Shown here: piece by piece, positions 18,607-28,600 of the stretch
Numbering within the stretch: position 1 is the stretch's first letter
How the letters are laid out: every line of letters begins with the position of its first letter
Assembly (NCBI GenBank): GCA_964470965.1
Contig: CAYYIS010000010.1
Span: forward strand, 1-64,000
DNA: 64,000 bases
Source of the DNA: CAYYIS01 sp964470965
Lineage (GTDB): Bacteria; JAAXHH01; JABIQT01
Direction: 5' to 3'
The notes under the pieces: generated by a model
The model's database searches: none
Told to the model about the DNA's origin: nothing
Seen by the model: the letters and a program-made list of their open reading frames with translations, nothing else
Position numbers and translations under genes: made by a program

Positions 18607-18635
18607 ATTATACAGGGGCGAAAATTAAAAGTCAA
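18607..18635 (-). promoter_or_regulatory. Sigma-70-type promoter of the MFS gene
   Basis: On the minus strand TTGACT (18635-18630), a 17-nt spacer and a perfect TATAAT (18612-18607). Transcription should begin near 18600, which rules out a leadered start at the 18604 ATG and favours an internal start for the MFS gene. Confidence 0.75.
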
Positions 18636-18800
18636 GACACCGCCTGAGAGTCAATTTGCCTTTTCAAAATCAGAATAAACTGAATTAAATGCGATTGATG
18701 GGTGGAAAAACGAGGATGCGATAGCCTTGACGTGGCCCCGGCCATAGATTATTATAGATGAAGTCCAACATGCCAGCCCACACGTTCAAAGGATAGCGCC

Positions 18801-19082
18801 ATGAGCAAGCTGAAATCCATCATGGAAAATCGGACAAAAGGGAATCTGACCGGTGGACAGAAAAAATCCTGCTACGATTGCCTGCATGTGCTGCCGGGAA
18901 TGCACGGGGATGAGGTGACATGCGAAATATACACGTTTAAATACGAACGGTACAGGATCCGCAAAATGGGCGCGGTCTCACCCTCATTCGCTGAAGGGTG
19001 TGAATTTTACGAGGCGATGACACCGGATCAGAAACACGCCTCAGAGCGAAAATTCAAAGAGTTTTACAAGCGGCTTGGATAA
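18801..19082 (+). CDS. Small Cys-containing protein of unknown function (93 aa)
   Basis: A 93-aa hydrophilic protein with four cysteines (SCYDC, TCEIY, GCEFY) in a spacing that could bind a metal or an iron-sulfur cluster. The two ends are lysine-rich (MSKLKSIMENRTKG, ERKFKEFYKRLG). No signal peptide. The gene is flanked by minus-strand genes, so it has its own promoter, which I could not define. Not recognised. Confidence 0.6.
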   Translation: MSKLKSIMENRTKGNLTGGQKKSCYDCLHVLPGMHGDEVTCEIYTFKYERYRIRKMGAVSPSFAEGCEFYEAMTPDQKHASERKFKEFYKRLG

Positions 19083-19318
19083 CACGTCCGGCATCTCTGC
19101 GCCAAAGAACATGAAACCCCGACCTGTACGGCAATCTCGGACACGGGAAGAAGTATCGGGATTTCCATCTTTCGACAGGCTTATCGTCAGATGTTTGACG
19201 GTATTTTATTGAAAGTGATGGAGCGGAAAAATCGACTACCTCTTCTTAAGGATTTGCCACTGTTTTGATAATTCGTCGTATTCTCGCACGGCCACAGTGC
19301 GGACACACGGTGCCCTTC

Positions 19319-20614
19319 CTACTCGTTCATCTTCGGATCTATTGCATCCCTCATACCGTCCCCCATTAACTGGAAACCGAGCATGGTCAGTGCGATCATA
19401 ATCGTGGGAAATGTGGCCAGGTGCCAGTAAGAACGGATATACGGTGCGTTTTCGCCTGCCATTTGACCCCAGCTGGGGGTAGGTGGGCTGATCCCGATCC
19501 CGATAAAACTAAGCCCTGCTTCCGCGAAGATCGCAAACGGAATGCCCAGCGTCAGTTCTATGATTAAAGGTGTCAGGCTGTTCGGAAGCAGGTGGGTGAG
19601 GATGATCCGTCTGTGGCTTCCTCCCATGGACTTGGCCGCCCGCACAAACTCTTTTTCCTTCAAAGATAGAATCTGGGCTCTTAGGATTCTGCAGACCCCC
19701 ACCCATCCCGTGACACCGATCGCCACGAATATGTTGAACAAGCCAGGACCGAAAACGGCCATAATCAGGATGATGAACAGTAATCCCGGAAATGCCGACA
19801 TTACTTCCACCAGGTACATGATTACTTCATCGATCCAGCCGCCCAGATAACCGGCAATGGCACCAAGCGGGACACCGATCGAAAAGACGATGACCTGAAC
19901 CAGCAGACCGACCGTCATTGATATCTCCGCGCCGTAGATAACCCGGCTGAAAAGATCCCGTCCGAGACCATCGGTTCCGAAAGGAAACGCCCAGGAGGGC
20001 GATTGCCAGGCCACCATGAAATTCTGTTTTGTGTAATGAAGCGGCGCGATCCAGGGTGCCAGGAGCGCGATGTTCGTCAGGAGAAGGACCAAGGCCAGAC
20101 CGATGAGTGAAAGATTGTTTTTGGCAAAACGCCGGGCGGCGTCTGCCCACAATCCGCTGTCATGCACCTTGAAATAAAAATATGCGCGTGGCCACATCAG
20201 GGTAAATTCCACCGCGATCGCTATACGAAACAACTGGCCTGCCCATGAGAAAAAAGGTTCCAGGCCGTACCAGGTAAGGGATTCAGAGAGCGATTCAGGG
20301 ATATCTTCAGTTCCGTAGGGATATTCGGCCGCCCAGGGGGCGAGCAGCCACCAGTCAACCGCAAGAACGCTCACGGTGATGCCTGCGAACAGGAGGGCGT
20401 TGCCTCGTACTTTACGGCAGAATGAACCCCACTGGCCGGTTTCCTTTTTATTGCCTCCTATCCGGTAGATACGCGGCAACATAAAAATCAACTCAAGGGC
20501 CAGAGCGATGCGACCTACCTGGAGAATCAAGCTGCTCCAAACCCATCCCAGAACGGCAGATGCCGCCCATTGAAATCCGATGTCTTCCGATGCCGCGACC
20601 CCAAATTCTTCCAT
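19319..20614 (-). CDS. Peptide/nickel-type ABC transporter permease (OppC/DppC-like) with N-terminal extension
   Basis: A 431-aa permease; typical OppC proteins are about 300 aa. The C-terminal part is canonical (FPFGTDGLGRDLFSRVIYG, the EAA-type loop EFVRAAKSMGGSHRRIILTHLLPN, then SWGQMAGE). About 130 extra N-terminal residues add at least two hydrophobic segments arranged as a repeat (ALALELIFMLPRIYRIGG and AIAVEFTLMWPRAYFYF). The start overlaps the OppB-like stop by one base (TAATG), so the two are translationally coupled. No binding protein or ATPase is adjacent. Confidence 0.88.
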   Translation of the reverse strand: MEEFGVAASEDIGFQWAASAVLGWVWSSLILQVGRIALALELIFMLPRIYRIGGNKKETGQWGSFCRKVRGNALLFAGITVSVLAVDWWLLAPWAAEYPYGTEDIPESLSESLTWYGLEPFFSWAGQLFRIAIAVEFTLMWPRAYFYFKVHDSGLWADAARRFAKNNLSLIGLALVLLLTNIALLAPWIAPLHYTKQNFMVAWQSPSWAFPFGTDGLGRDLFSRVIYGAEISMTVGLLVQVIVFSIGVPLGAIAGYLGGWIDEVIMYLVEVMSAFPGLLFIILIMAVFGPGLFNIFVAIGVTGWVGVCRILRAQILSLKEKEFVRAAKSMGGSHRRIILTHLLPNSLTPLIIELTLGIPFAIFAEAGLSFIGIGISPPTPSWGQMAGENAPYIRSYWHLATFPTIMIALTMLGFQLMGDGMRDAIDPKMNE

Positions 20615-21927
20615 TAACTACTACTCCTATACCGAATACGCGGATCTGCCCAGGCGTACAACAGGTCCGTCAGACGATAAATCACCACAATCAGCGTGGA
20701 CCACAGCATGGTTGTGGCCATGATCATTGGATAATCTCGCGCGAAAACACTGGTCGTGAAATATCGTCCGATACCGGGAATTCTGAAGATCGTCTCGATA
20801 AAGAAGGAACCGGTAATTAGATTCGCGGCCATCGGACCACCGACCGTCAATAGAGGGATCAGTGCGTTTTTCAATACATGTACGATTATTACCGAAAGTT
20901 CGGTCAGCCCTTTGGCCCGTGCGGTGCGTACGAAGTCCGAGCGGATGGTTTCGATCATATTCGATCGGGTAAAACGGGCGATCACCGCCAGTGGTGTGGC
21001 TGCCATGGCGATCACCGGCATAATCCAGTGGGATGGTGTAGACCAGCCTCCTGTTTCAAACCAGTGCAGCCCCAGCGAGAAGAGCAGAATTAGGCCGATG
21101 GCGGCGATAAAACTCGGCAATGCGATGCACATCACGGCCATCAGGGTTGCTCCCTGGTCCTTCCAGGTGTTTTGATTGACTGAAGAGTACATACCCAGCG
21201 CCAAACCTCCGAAGATCACGATTACGAAGGTCATGGCGCCCAAATGCACGGACACCGGCCATGCGTCGGCGATAATTTCTTGACAGGTCTGGTTCTGCCG
21301 TTGAAACGAAAAGCCGAAGTCTCCCCTTACAACGTTTCCTACCCATGATATATATTGAACCGGCAGAGGTCGGTCCAGGTTGTACTTGCGCATCAGATTT
21401 GCGCGTACCTCCGGTGTGAGGGGAATACCGCCGGTTTCACCGCCCGCGTCAAAGGGACCGCCCGGAACAGAATGCATTAGGCCAAAGGTGATGAGAGAAA
21501 CACCGAACAGGACAAGAGGTATCGTGAGCAACCGTCGAAACAGATAGCGGAACCCTAGGTTGAAACCAAGTAGAAAAAAGACGGTCAATGATAACAGGCC
21601 GACCGACCTGAGCAGCATGGTATTCTGAGATTCCGCCCCGTAAAATGCAATAATGACACCTAGGACGCCGCTGACATAGGGAATCGGCATGGCCAGCTCG
21701 AACCGCCGGGCAAGGGAAGAAACCGCCAGGAAGAGGAACAGGCCTACCACAGCCAGCAGACTTCCGTAAAGACCGAGCGTAGGCACCAAGGCTGCGAGCG
21801 CAAGAAGTGTGATTACACCCTGTATTGCTACGACCAGGGTATTTTCCAGACCTCGTTGTCGGCCGGTCGCGCGGGTCGAAATGACCAGAATTGCCCAGAT
21901 GACACCGATGAAATAATAAAACGGCAT
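20614..21927 (-). CDS. Peptide/nickel-type ABC transporter permease (OppB/DppB-like) with N-terminal extension
   Basis: A 437-aa permease, about 110 residues longer than the usual OppB. The extension at residues 1-125 is strongly hydrophobic with several predicted helices. The OppB core then begins at YLFRRLLTIPLVLFGVSLITF, with the EAA-type loop DFVRTARAKGLTELSVIIVHVLKN. It should form the channel with the downstream OppC-like protein. The transported compound cannot be inferred; peptides, glycans or metals are all possible for this family. Confidence 0.88.
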   Translation of the reverse strand: MPFYYFIGVIWAILVISTRATGRQRGLENTLVVAIQGVITLLALAALVPTLGLYGSLLAVVGLFLFLAVSSLARRFELAMPIPYVSGVLGVIIAFYGAESQNTMLLRSVGLLSLTVFFLLGFNLGFRYLFRRLLTIPLVLFGVSLITFGLMHSVPGGPFDAGGETGGIPLTPEVRANLMRKYNLDRPLPVQYISWVGNVVRGDFGFSFQRQNQTCQEIIADAWPVSVHLGAMTFVIVIFGGLALGMYSSVNQNTWKDQGATLMAVMCIALPSFIAAIGLILLFSLGLHWFETGGWSTPSHWIMPVIAMAATPLAVIARFTRSNMIETIRSDFVRTARAKGLTELSVIIVHVLKNALIPLLTVGGPMAANLITGSFFIETIFRIPGIGRYFTTSVFARDYPMIMATTMLWSTLIVVIYRLTDLLYAWADPRIRYRSSS

Positions 21928-22841
21928 AGGGCCTCCGCGTAATTGTTCTAATGCAAGTATATCTGAGGAAGATTACTGCACTGATTAAAGTCGGAAAGAC
22001 ATTATAACCTATACTGGCGTAACGGCCTTGTCAACGGTTTTCCATAACGATAACGGAATGTAAAAGACAGGTTGCTTTTCCAGATCAGATACCGTATGTT
22101 TTCATCTTGAAAAGTGTTGGGAAACAGCCGCTCATATCAAGGATGGCCGACACCACGCCGCGCCCCTTAGTATTAGACCTTTCGAAGGAGCTTCGGCTTC
22201 TCCAGTCCAGGTGTCAACTGTTTCCATGCAGGGAAACCCCGAACCAATAAGCATCATTCAGAGAATCCGATGAAAGTCCACATCAATAGGCTAAACAACA
22301 GTCCGATGCTCTACCAGACCGGGAAGCCCGCCATTGGCCGGTTCTAGACGAAATACACGATATGTGCATTTACAGCAGGCGGATATGGGCCTGATGCTAT
22401 TGTTCCACAATCAGAATGAACGAAAGTTTTTCTATCATCGTCGACATGAATCAAGTCGTTCTGAATGCATTTTCAGAGCACGGAAAGTTCACAGGGAAAA
22501 GCCTGAATGACCTAGTGGTATTCTGACAAGGTAAACCTTTAATGAACCTCTCCGTTGAACAGGTAAGCGAGGTTTGGGTTATCTATGCACCGGATTCCAA
22601 TTTTTGTGTGGGTAGCAACCCGGCATTGGTTGAGGTGATCAAGTCGGTTATCGACCAGAATGGTTTCTGCCATGCTCTATTCTCGCCGTTTAGAAAGTGA
22701 CGAAGGATTGCTGAAACTGTGTAGCCTAACGGATTCCGTACGGGCTTTTTCATAAATTGTGCGACTGCATAGGGTGTTCGAGATTTACCTAACGAGAGGG
22801 GAAGCCTTACAGGCGTCCGAAGACCTTTGAAGAGTAATCAT
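21928..22841. other. Gene-poor stretch before the Hpt gene
   Basis: About 900 bases with no convincing gene. Two short frames on the plus strand (about 22417-22530 and 22542-22700) read like pieces of a larger eroded protein but match nothing I can name. Given the Hpt and receiver genes that follow, a decayed sensor kinase is one possibility. Confidence 0.4.
22001..22034 (-). promoter_or_regulatory. Promoter-like elements upstream of the OppB-like gene
   Basis: A perfect TTGACA (22034-22029) and a perfect TATAAT (22006-22001) occur on the minus strand but 22 nt apart, wider than optimal. A TATAGG 15 nt after the TTGACA is an alternative -10. Confidence 0.35.
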
Positions 22842-23234
22842 ATGCCCGGACCGGATACCGATCAGCTGTCCTATGATGACTTGATCGATTCCAAAGTTCT
22901 GAATAAATTAAAAACACTGCGGGACGTCCAGGCACCGGATGAGCCGGATATCGTGACGAACCTGGTCGATATGTTCCTCTCACATGTTCCTGATCGTACA
23001 AATGCGCTGCGCGCTGCCCTTTCCCAGCAGGATATGTTGTTGGTAGAGCGCCTTGCTCACACTCTCAGAAGCAGTTGCGCCAGCATCGGTGCCCATTCCA
23101 TGGCATCCCTGTGCGGGGTATTGGAAAACCAGGCGGCCCAGGGCCTTCAGGAGGGCGCACAGGAATTGCTCGATCGCCTGGAAAACCATTTTCATCACGT
23201 CAGCCCATATCTGGCGGCAGAACGCATTGAATGA
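22842..23234 (+). CDS. Hpt-domain phosphotransfer protein
   Basis: A 130-aa stand-alone histidine phosphotransfer domain. The phosphorylatable His73 lies in the motif ERLAHTLRSSCASIGA, followed by SMASLCGVLENQAAQG, both diagnostic of Hpt helical bundles. It would relay phosphate between a hybrid kinase and a response regulator. I chose the ATG at 22842 over a TTG at 22827. The receiver protein encoded 436 nt downstream is a likely partner; no intact sensor kinase is present in the window. Confidence 0.8.
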   Translation: MPGPDTDQLSYDDLIDSKVLNKLKTLRDVQAPDEPDIVTNLVDMFLSHVPDRTNALRAALSQQDMLLVERLAHTLRSSCASIGAHSMASLCGVLENQAAQGLQEGAQELLDRLENHFHHVSPYLAAERIE

Positions 23235-23670
23235 TGGAGGCGGTGAGAATACTGCGTTGGCAGAGGTACCCGATTCAAGACGTTAGAAGAACAACTCACC
23301 GAGAAAGTCTGACTGATCGGTGTGTTTCACCTTGTAGGTAGTGCCATGCCGTGCGCCCTCGACCAGCATCTCATTCGGTAACCCATAGGCCAGAATATCG
23401 TTAGAGCCATTATCTTGAGGAGCCTGACAGTTGTTCTGATGGATGAAGGCAAATATGTGGCCAAGATGGAATTTTTGACTGTGCTCCGTACTGCCAGTCT
23501 TCCCACCGGTTCTTCCGAATTACGATGTGCCAACACCTGGAAAAGGCGGGATGGAATCTGACCATGGCCGATCTGCCGTTCCGCCGTTCCGCCGTTCTTC
23601 ATGGCGTCCCGTGGCCGCCTTAATAGCATCTCCCACATGGCCTTTGTCCTGAGTAGGAGGTAATCGAAGC
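23235..23670. other. Region between Hpt and receiver genes, possible pseudogene remnants
   Basis: No intact gene. Around 23270-23310 one frame reads RFKTLEEQLTEKV then stop, which resembles the coiled linker before a histidine kinase core. A later plus-strand frame around 23420-23530 also looks protein-like but is interrupted. The ribosome site AGGAGGT for the receiver gene is near 23656. Confidence 0.35.
23575..23598. repeat. Three tandem copies of an 8-bp unit
   Basis: GCCGTTCC occurs three times in a row at 23575, 23583 and 23591, with the last base of the third copy changed to T. It may be a slipped-strand expansion within decaying sequence. Confidence 0.8.
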
Positions 23671-24063
23671 ATGGGCAGAACCTCACTCCAGCGCATAATG
23701 CTCGTCGAGGATGAACCGGATATCCAGTTGATTGCCCGCTTGGCTCTCGAAGCGATTGGCGGGTTCACCTTGGCGGTATGTGATTCCGCACGCCATGCGC
23801 TGGAAGTTGCTCCCTCATGGAGCCCTGACCTGATCATGCTAGACGTAATGATGCCCGGTATAGACGGGGTGACTACATTCAAGAAAATGCAGGAGAATCC
23901 GCAGCTTGCCAAGGTGCCGATCATATTCATGACGGCCAAGGCCCGGTCGTCGGAAGTAATCATATATAAAGAAATGGGGGCATTGGGTGTGGTGGCCAAG
24001 CCGTTTGATCCGATGACACTGGCCGAGAAAGTTAAGGCCATCTGGGACAACCGGAAAGTCTGA
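23671..24063 (+). CDS. Single-domain response regulator (CheY-like receiver)
   Basis: A 130-aa receiver domain with no output domain. The phospho-acceptor is Asp58 (LIMLDVMMPG), the acidic pocket is E13-D14, the conserved Thr lies in IFMTAK and Lys110 in VVAKPFDP. A strong AGGAGGT precedes the ATG. As a lone receiver it acts either by protein contact or as a phosphorelay intermediate with the Hpt protein encoded upstream. Confidence 0.92.
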   Translation: MGRTSLQRIMLVEDEPDIQLIARLALEAIGGFTLAVCDSARHALEVAPSWSPDLIMLDVMMPGIDGVTTFKKMQENPQLAKVPIIFMTAKARSSEVIIYKEMGALGVVAKPFDPMTLAEKVKAIWDNRKV

Positions 24064-24077
24064 CCGGAAGTGAAATC

Positions 24078-24455
24078 ATGGCAGGGCCCAGTCAAAAAGA
24101 ACAGCGCAGATTGCTAGATCTGCATCTGGTCTATCTCCGGAATTCACTGGAGGGTATAGAGGCGTCGGAGGCATTTGTACAGGTTCGGGGGGAGGATCCC
24201 GGAAGTGTCGTTCAAGGATGGGATGGTGTCATTCACACATCCGGTCCAGTCCAATGTTCGGTTGCTCCTGAGGAAACCGGACAAAATGACGAGACCAGTA
24301 CGGTTTTTCGGAAAAGGTCTCCATTCCATGGCCACGTTTTAAAACTCAAGACCGTATCCAAGAATAGCCCGCACACTTGCGGACCATCTCTTCGGGGGGG
24401 AGGGGGTAAGGCATGTTGGGTACAACCGCTTGATGCCAGAGCCCTTCCGGAATAA
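24078..24455 (+). CDS. Doubtful short reading frame after the receiver gene
   Basis: A 125-aa frame that starts 14 nt after the receiver stop with a weak GGAAGTG ribosome site. Its first 40 residues (MAGPSQKEQRRLLDLHLVYL...) look like genuine helical protein. The rest is Gly/Pro/Cys-rich and unconvincing, ending in a hairpin at 24444-24464. It may be a truncated gene whose original 3' part was lost or frameshifted. I do not recognise it. Confidence 0.3.
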   Translation: MAGPSQKEQRRLLDLHLVYLRNSLEGIEASEAFVQVRGEDPGSVVQGWDGVIHTSGPVQCSVAPEETGQNDETSTVFRKRSPFHGHVLKLKTVSKNSPHTCGPSLRGGGGKACWVQPLDARALPE

Positions 24456-24482
24456 CTCCGGAAGTCCCTCGTTATCTTTGCC

Positions 24483-25415
24483 TTACCAATATTCTTCGAA
24501 GTGAATATTTCCTTTTTCTTTCCTGTAGTCGGCTTTAAAACATCTCTTTTCCAGTATCTCCACCATGCCGGTCGGTGAGGGATATGTTTTTTCGCCCCTA
24601 TAATTCGGCACACCGATCATAGATGGGTTACCACACATGTAGACGTGGGTATTCTTAGCATTCAGTTCTATCCCCGTGTGTTCTTCGAATTCACCGGATT
24701 GCATCAAGTCCTGAATATAGACTTTTCGGTTCAGGTTGTTTTCTTCACGCGTCGTAAGCGTGATATATTGAAAATTGGGATACTGTTCCGCCAGTTCCTG
24801 ATTCGCAGTTTTGTATGCCAGGTCTGCCTCGTACCGGGTACAGACGATGGATACGACAGGACCTTCATAACCATTGCGCAGCAGGTGGCTGATCATACAG
24901 TTGTGCGGTGCTTCACCGGTACCGGTTGATGCGAAGATGAACTGGTCGTCCGGCTTGTAATCGTGCAGTACGTAGTGTCCGGTCACCTTAGGTCCGGCCC
25001 ACAAACGGTCGCCCGTTTCCATCGCGAACAACCGGGGCGTGAGCGAAGGATCCTGACCGGCTTCGCCGCTGCGGGCCACCAGGGCGATGTAGAATTCATA
25101 GTAGTCCAGATCCCTGGGCGCGATCAGATGAGAACGGTCATCCCCGAATATCGGATAGGAAAACGAATAGGCCCGTCTGACCAGCTTCGATTTTAGATTT
25201 TCACCTACATCCTCGTTGTTGGCCGGGTCGTTGGAAGGCTCCCAGTCGCCCAGTCCCAGCGTCGTGTACTGCCCAGGTATATATTCCTGCACATGGTCGT
25301 CCGGACGAATCCGGAGAATCCATAGGTCTTCATGGATGTCATTAATATCAATGAGCGTGGCGTTGTAATGCTGCTGACGGAGTTGTTCAATTTCTGGGGA
25401 CGAAGAATTTTGCAT
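24483..25415 (-). CDS. Ferredoxin--NADP+ reductase (Fpr-like)
   Basis: A 310-aa FAD-dependent oxidoreductase that exchanges electrons between NADP(H) and ferredoxin or flavodoxin. The FAD-binding RAYSFS motif (near residue 91), the NADP-binding FASTGTGEAP segment, the IVCTRYEADLAY strand and the VYMCGNPSMIG motif are all present. Length and C-terminus (ending in HFEEYW) fit the bacterial family. No signal peptide. It appears monocistronic. It could supply reducing power for radical SAM chemistry; that link is inference only. Confidence 0.9.
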   Translation of the reverse strand: MQNSSSPEIEQLRQQHYNATLIDINDIHEDLWILRIRPDDHVQEYIPGQYTTLGLGDWEPSNDPANNEDVGENLKSKLVRRAYSFSYPIFGDDRSHLIAPRDLDYYEFYIALVARSGEAGQDPSLTPRLFAMETGDRLWAGPKVTGHYVLHDYKPDDQFIFASTGTGEAPHNCMISHLLRNGYEGPVVSIVCTRYEADLAYKTANQELAEQYPNFQYITLTTREENNLNRKVYIQDLMQSGEFEEHTGIELNAKNTHVYMCGNPSMIGVPNYRGEKTYPSPTGMVEILEKRCFKADYRKEKGNIHFEEYW

Positions 25416-25664
25416 GAAAACCTACCGTTCCTGATAGGCGGCCCGTAGGACGCCTGGAGTCTCTGTCGTGTTTGATGGCGTTATAGAAGTCATTCTAATG
25501 AATAAACAATACAATAATAAAAAATCCAATAAATAGAATAAAAGCACGAAATAAACCTGCACAGGATCGAGAACGCGCATTGAAATCCAAGTCGATCACG
25601 CCTCTGGGATGCAGAAACAATTCGTGCTTTCTGATTATGTACGATTCGTTTTTACGGACTCTTA

Positions 25665-28600
25665 TCAGAAATCTGCGCCGATCGTAAAGAAGAATTTGGT
25701 TTCATCCAGTGATTCACGGAGACGATAGGACCTGGTACCTGCAAATTCGGATTCTAGACCAGTCGGAACACCAGAGATGTTCTCGTTGTTGAACCATCCC
25801 GGCCGGTTGCCAAGGTCTATTTGCTTGGCGATGTCGAATTTCAAAATCAGAAACCCGAGCCTGGAGCGAATTCCTAAACCGTATGCCATAGCCACCGAAC
25901 CTCCGGCCACTTCTTCGATCGTACTGGGACCAATCAAACCGTTAGGGCGTACCAGCTGCTCGCCGACGAGTGTGCCGGCATTGGGATAACCGCTGTAGGC
26001 ACCGGCCTGCAGGACGCTGGTCTGCTGATCCCATACGCCACCGACATCCAGGAATAAAGAGCCGCGTACCTGCTGGAATACCACCTGCAGCGGCCAGCCC
26101 GTAGCCAGAACATCAATCAGTGGGAACCGGAATTCGGCGTTGAGCATCGCCATTTTGCTACCCCAGGCGGACCAAAATCCCAGTCCTCGGAAATCATACG
26201 GACCGCCGAACGGAACCAACTCCTGGTCCCGTCCTTCGCTTATCATGCCATAACCGCGAAACGCGAAGGAATAACGTTGCATCACGTTGAAATATTTACG
26301 ATAATCGGCCAGGAAGCGTGTGAACTGCAGGCCTCCGATGGACGGCGTTACCTCAAGGCGGCCGCGTGCGCCGGCGATAGGTCCGGTCACGCCATAGATC
26401 ACATTATCGGTGACAATAGCGGCAATCGGTGAGAAGAAACTGACACTGCCAAGGTCACCAACAGTTTCTCGTCTGATGCCGAAGAATTGATTGGTCGAGA
26501 TCTCCACAAGCTTCCGGGATCGGTTGACGCCCTGGACCGCGAACTCAAACCGGTTGAACTTACTGAACGGGCGGCTGATAAATACCTGAACTCCCCGATT
26601 AATTTGGGTCTGTGTCTGCGCGAGAATCGGGCTCTGAAACGTGTATAGCTGATCGAACCGATACTGGAACAGGGCAAACCCGTAGTTGGTACGCCGTGAG
26701 AGGTTCGTGTACTGGAACAGGGCATCCGCTTCGGTTATGGAACCGAAAACACTGGCACCGAAAACTATGTTGTGGTTGCCAAGCACATCGCTGAACGACA
26801 GCAACGATTGGCCCATAAAACCCACGCTACTTGCGTAGCCGGCACTGCCACCGATGAAGTCCAATGTAAATTTGGGGGAATAAGGTTTGGTTTTGAATGT
26901 TCCGTCGGACCACACGGAGGTATCCGGCAGTTCAGGAACCTGGCCCGGCTGCTCTGCCTCTGAAAGATCGGTCAAGTCTGGTGACGGCTCGACGGCAAAT
27001 CCAGTATCGGGCGAAGACGCTTGTGCGTCTATTCCATCCATGTCCGCCAATTCGGTTGCGGCGGTATCCGGTGCGGTGTCGGTCAGCTGCCTCGGCGCCA
27101 TCCGAATGGCGGGTGCAAGTTGCATCGGAGGCCCCAGTCTGACTGCCGCATCGCTTTTATTCTCATAAGGCTCTTTCATAAGGCGCGCCGGATCGCTGAT
27201 ACCGAAGATCTCCCAGCCACCCATGGAAAACGCATTAAAGATCAGCCGGTTGCTTTTGTGCGCCCAACTGATCGCCGGACCTGCCGCTGTGATATTGGTC
27301 ACGCCGGTCAGGATGTTCGTTATCTGGTAGGTCTGGCGCTCTTGTAAATCTATAATAAAAATATTTGAGATACCGGTGCGATCGGAGATGAATGCGAGTT
27401 TTTTCCCATCACTGGACCACTGGGGCGAAATGCTCTTGCCGTACTGTCCAGGCAACATCTCGATTTCACCGGTTTCAAGGTCATAGAGCCCCAGTTGTTG
27501 ATGTGCGAACGTAAGGGTTTCAAAACTGGTCACCGAACTGCGATCGGTCGAAATAGCTATTGTTTTTCCGTCCGGTGACCAGACTGGATCTCGGTCCGTG
27601 TAACGATCTTTTGTCAGCGCTGTGAGGTTTTTACCGGTGACATCTATCGTATAGATATCTGACTGGCCACCCAGCAGGCCCACGAACACAATCTGTCGGC
27701 CGTCCGGTGACCAGCTAGGCGACTGCACACCGTCCAGGTTGACTTTGATTCTACGGACGACCTTCTTCTTTCGCACGTCCAGGATGTAGATTGCGTCCTT
27801 TGCACCTATCTTTGCCGGGAATGCGATAAACTGTTCATTGGGTGACCAGGAAATAGCAGTCGTGAAAAAACGGAGAGACTCAAATTCCCCGGTTCGCTCA
27901 CCTTCAAGCAGTTTGGATATCACCCGTCCGTCGATCGCTGAAGCGAGGTAGATATCGTTATACAGACTCTGGTTAGAGATGTACACCATCTTATCGCCCC
28001 TTGGCGAGATGGCGGCTGCCAGATGAAAACTGGCTTTGTCATTCTGAATATCTGTCAGTTGACGGGAAAAAGATTCAGGTTTTTCGTAATCTTTGATCTG
28101 AGGCAGATACGCGCGGCGGACGTGCTCGGTCCAATCGTCGGACAGTTCTTCGGTATTTTTGCCGATGGATGATTTGAACGCATCGTCCAGACTATTCAAA
28201 CGCCCAGTTTTGCGGAGGAGCTCACCTACCTTTTCATCTCCGTACCGTTCACCGATGTAGGAGAACAGCCCCTGCCCGAACCGGTATAGACCGAAGCTAA
28301 AATCCATGAACATGATGGGCGGGAGATAGCCCTGCAGAGCGGCGTCTCTAAGCCACATGTCCGTATGTTCGTCGATACGCCCGAGAGAGAGATACTCAGC
28401 CATACCCTCCATAAACCAGAGGGGCGGGGCAAACGCCATAGGGTTGAGCATGGAGGCGCTCGGTCCTGAGCCGAAAAGAATATCACCCTGGAATGCGTGA
28501 ACCAGCTCATGGGTCAACACATGCTCCAGTTCAGCGTAGGAACCGGTGAAGGGTAAGATTACCCGGTTCTTCATGAATTCAGTGACACCGCCGGTACCCT

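Noticed and set aside
23574..23600. The 8-bp tandem repeat as the start of a CRISPR array
   Set aside because: Units are directly adjacent with no spacers and only three copies.
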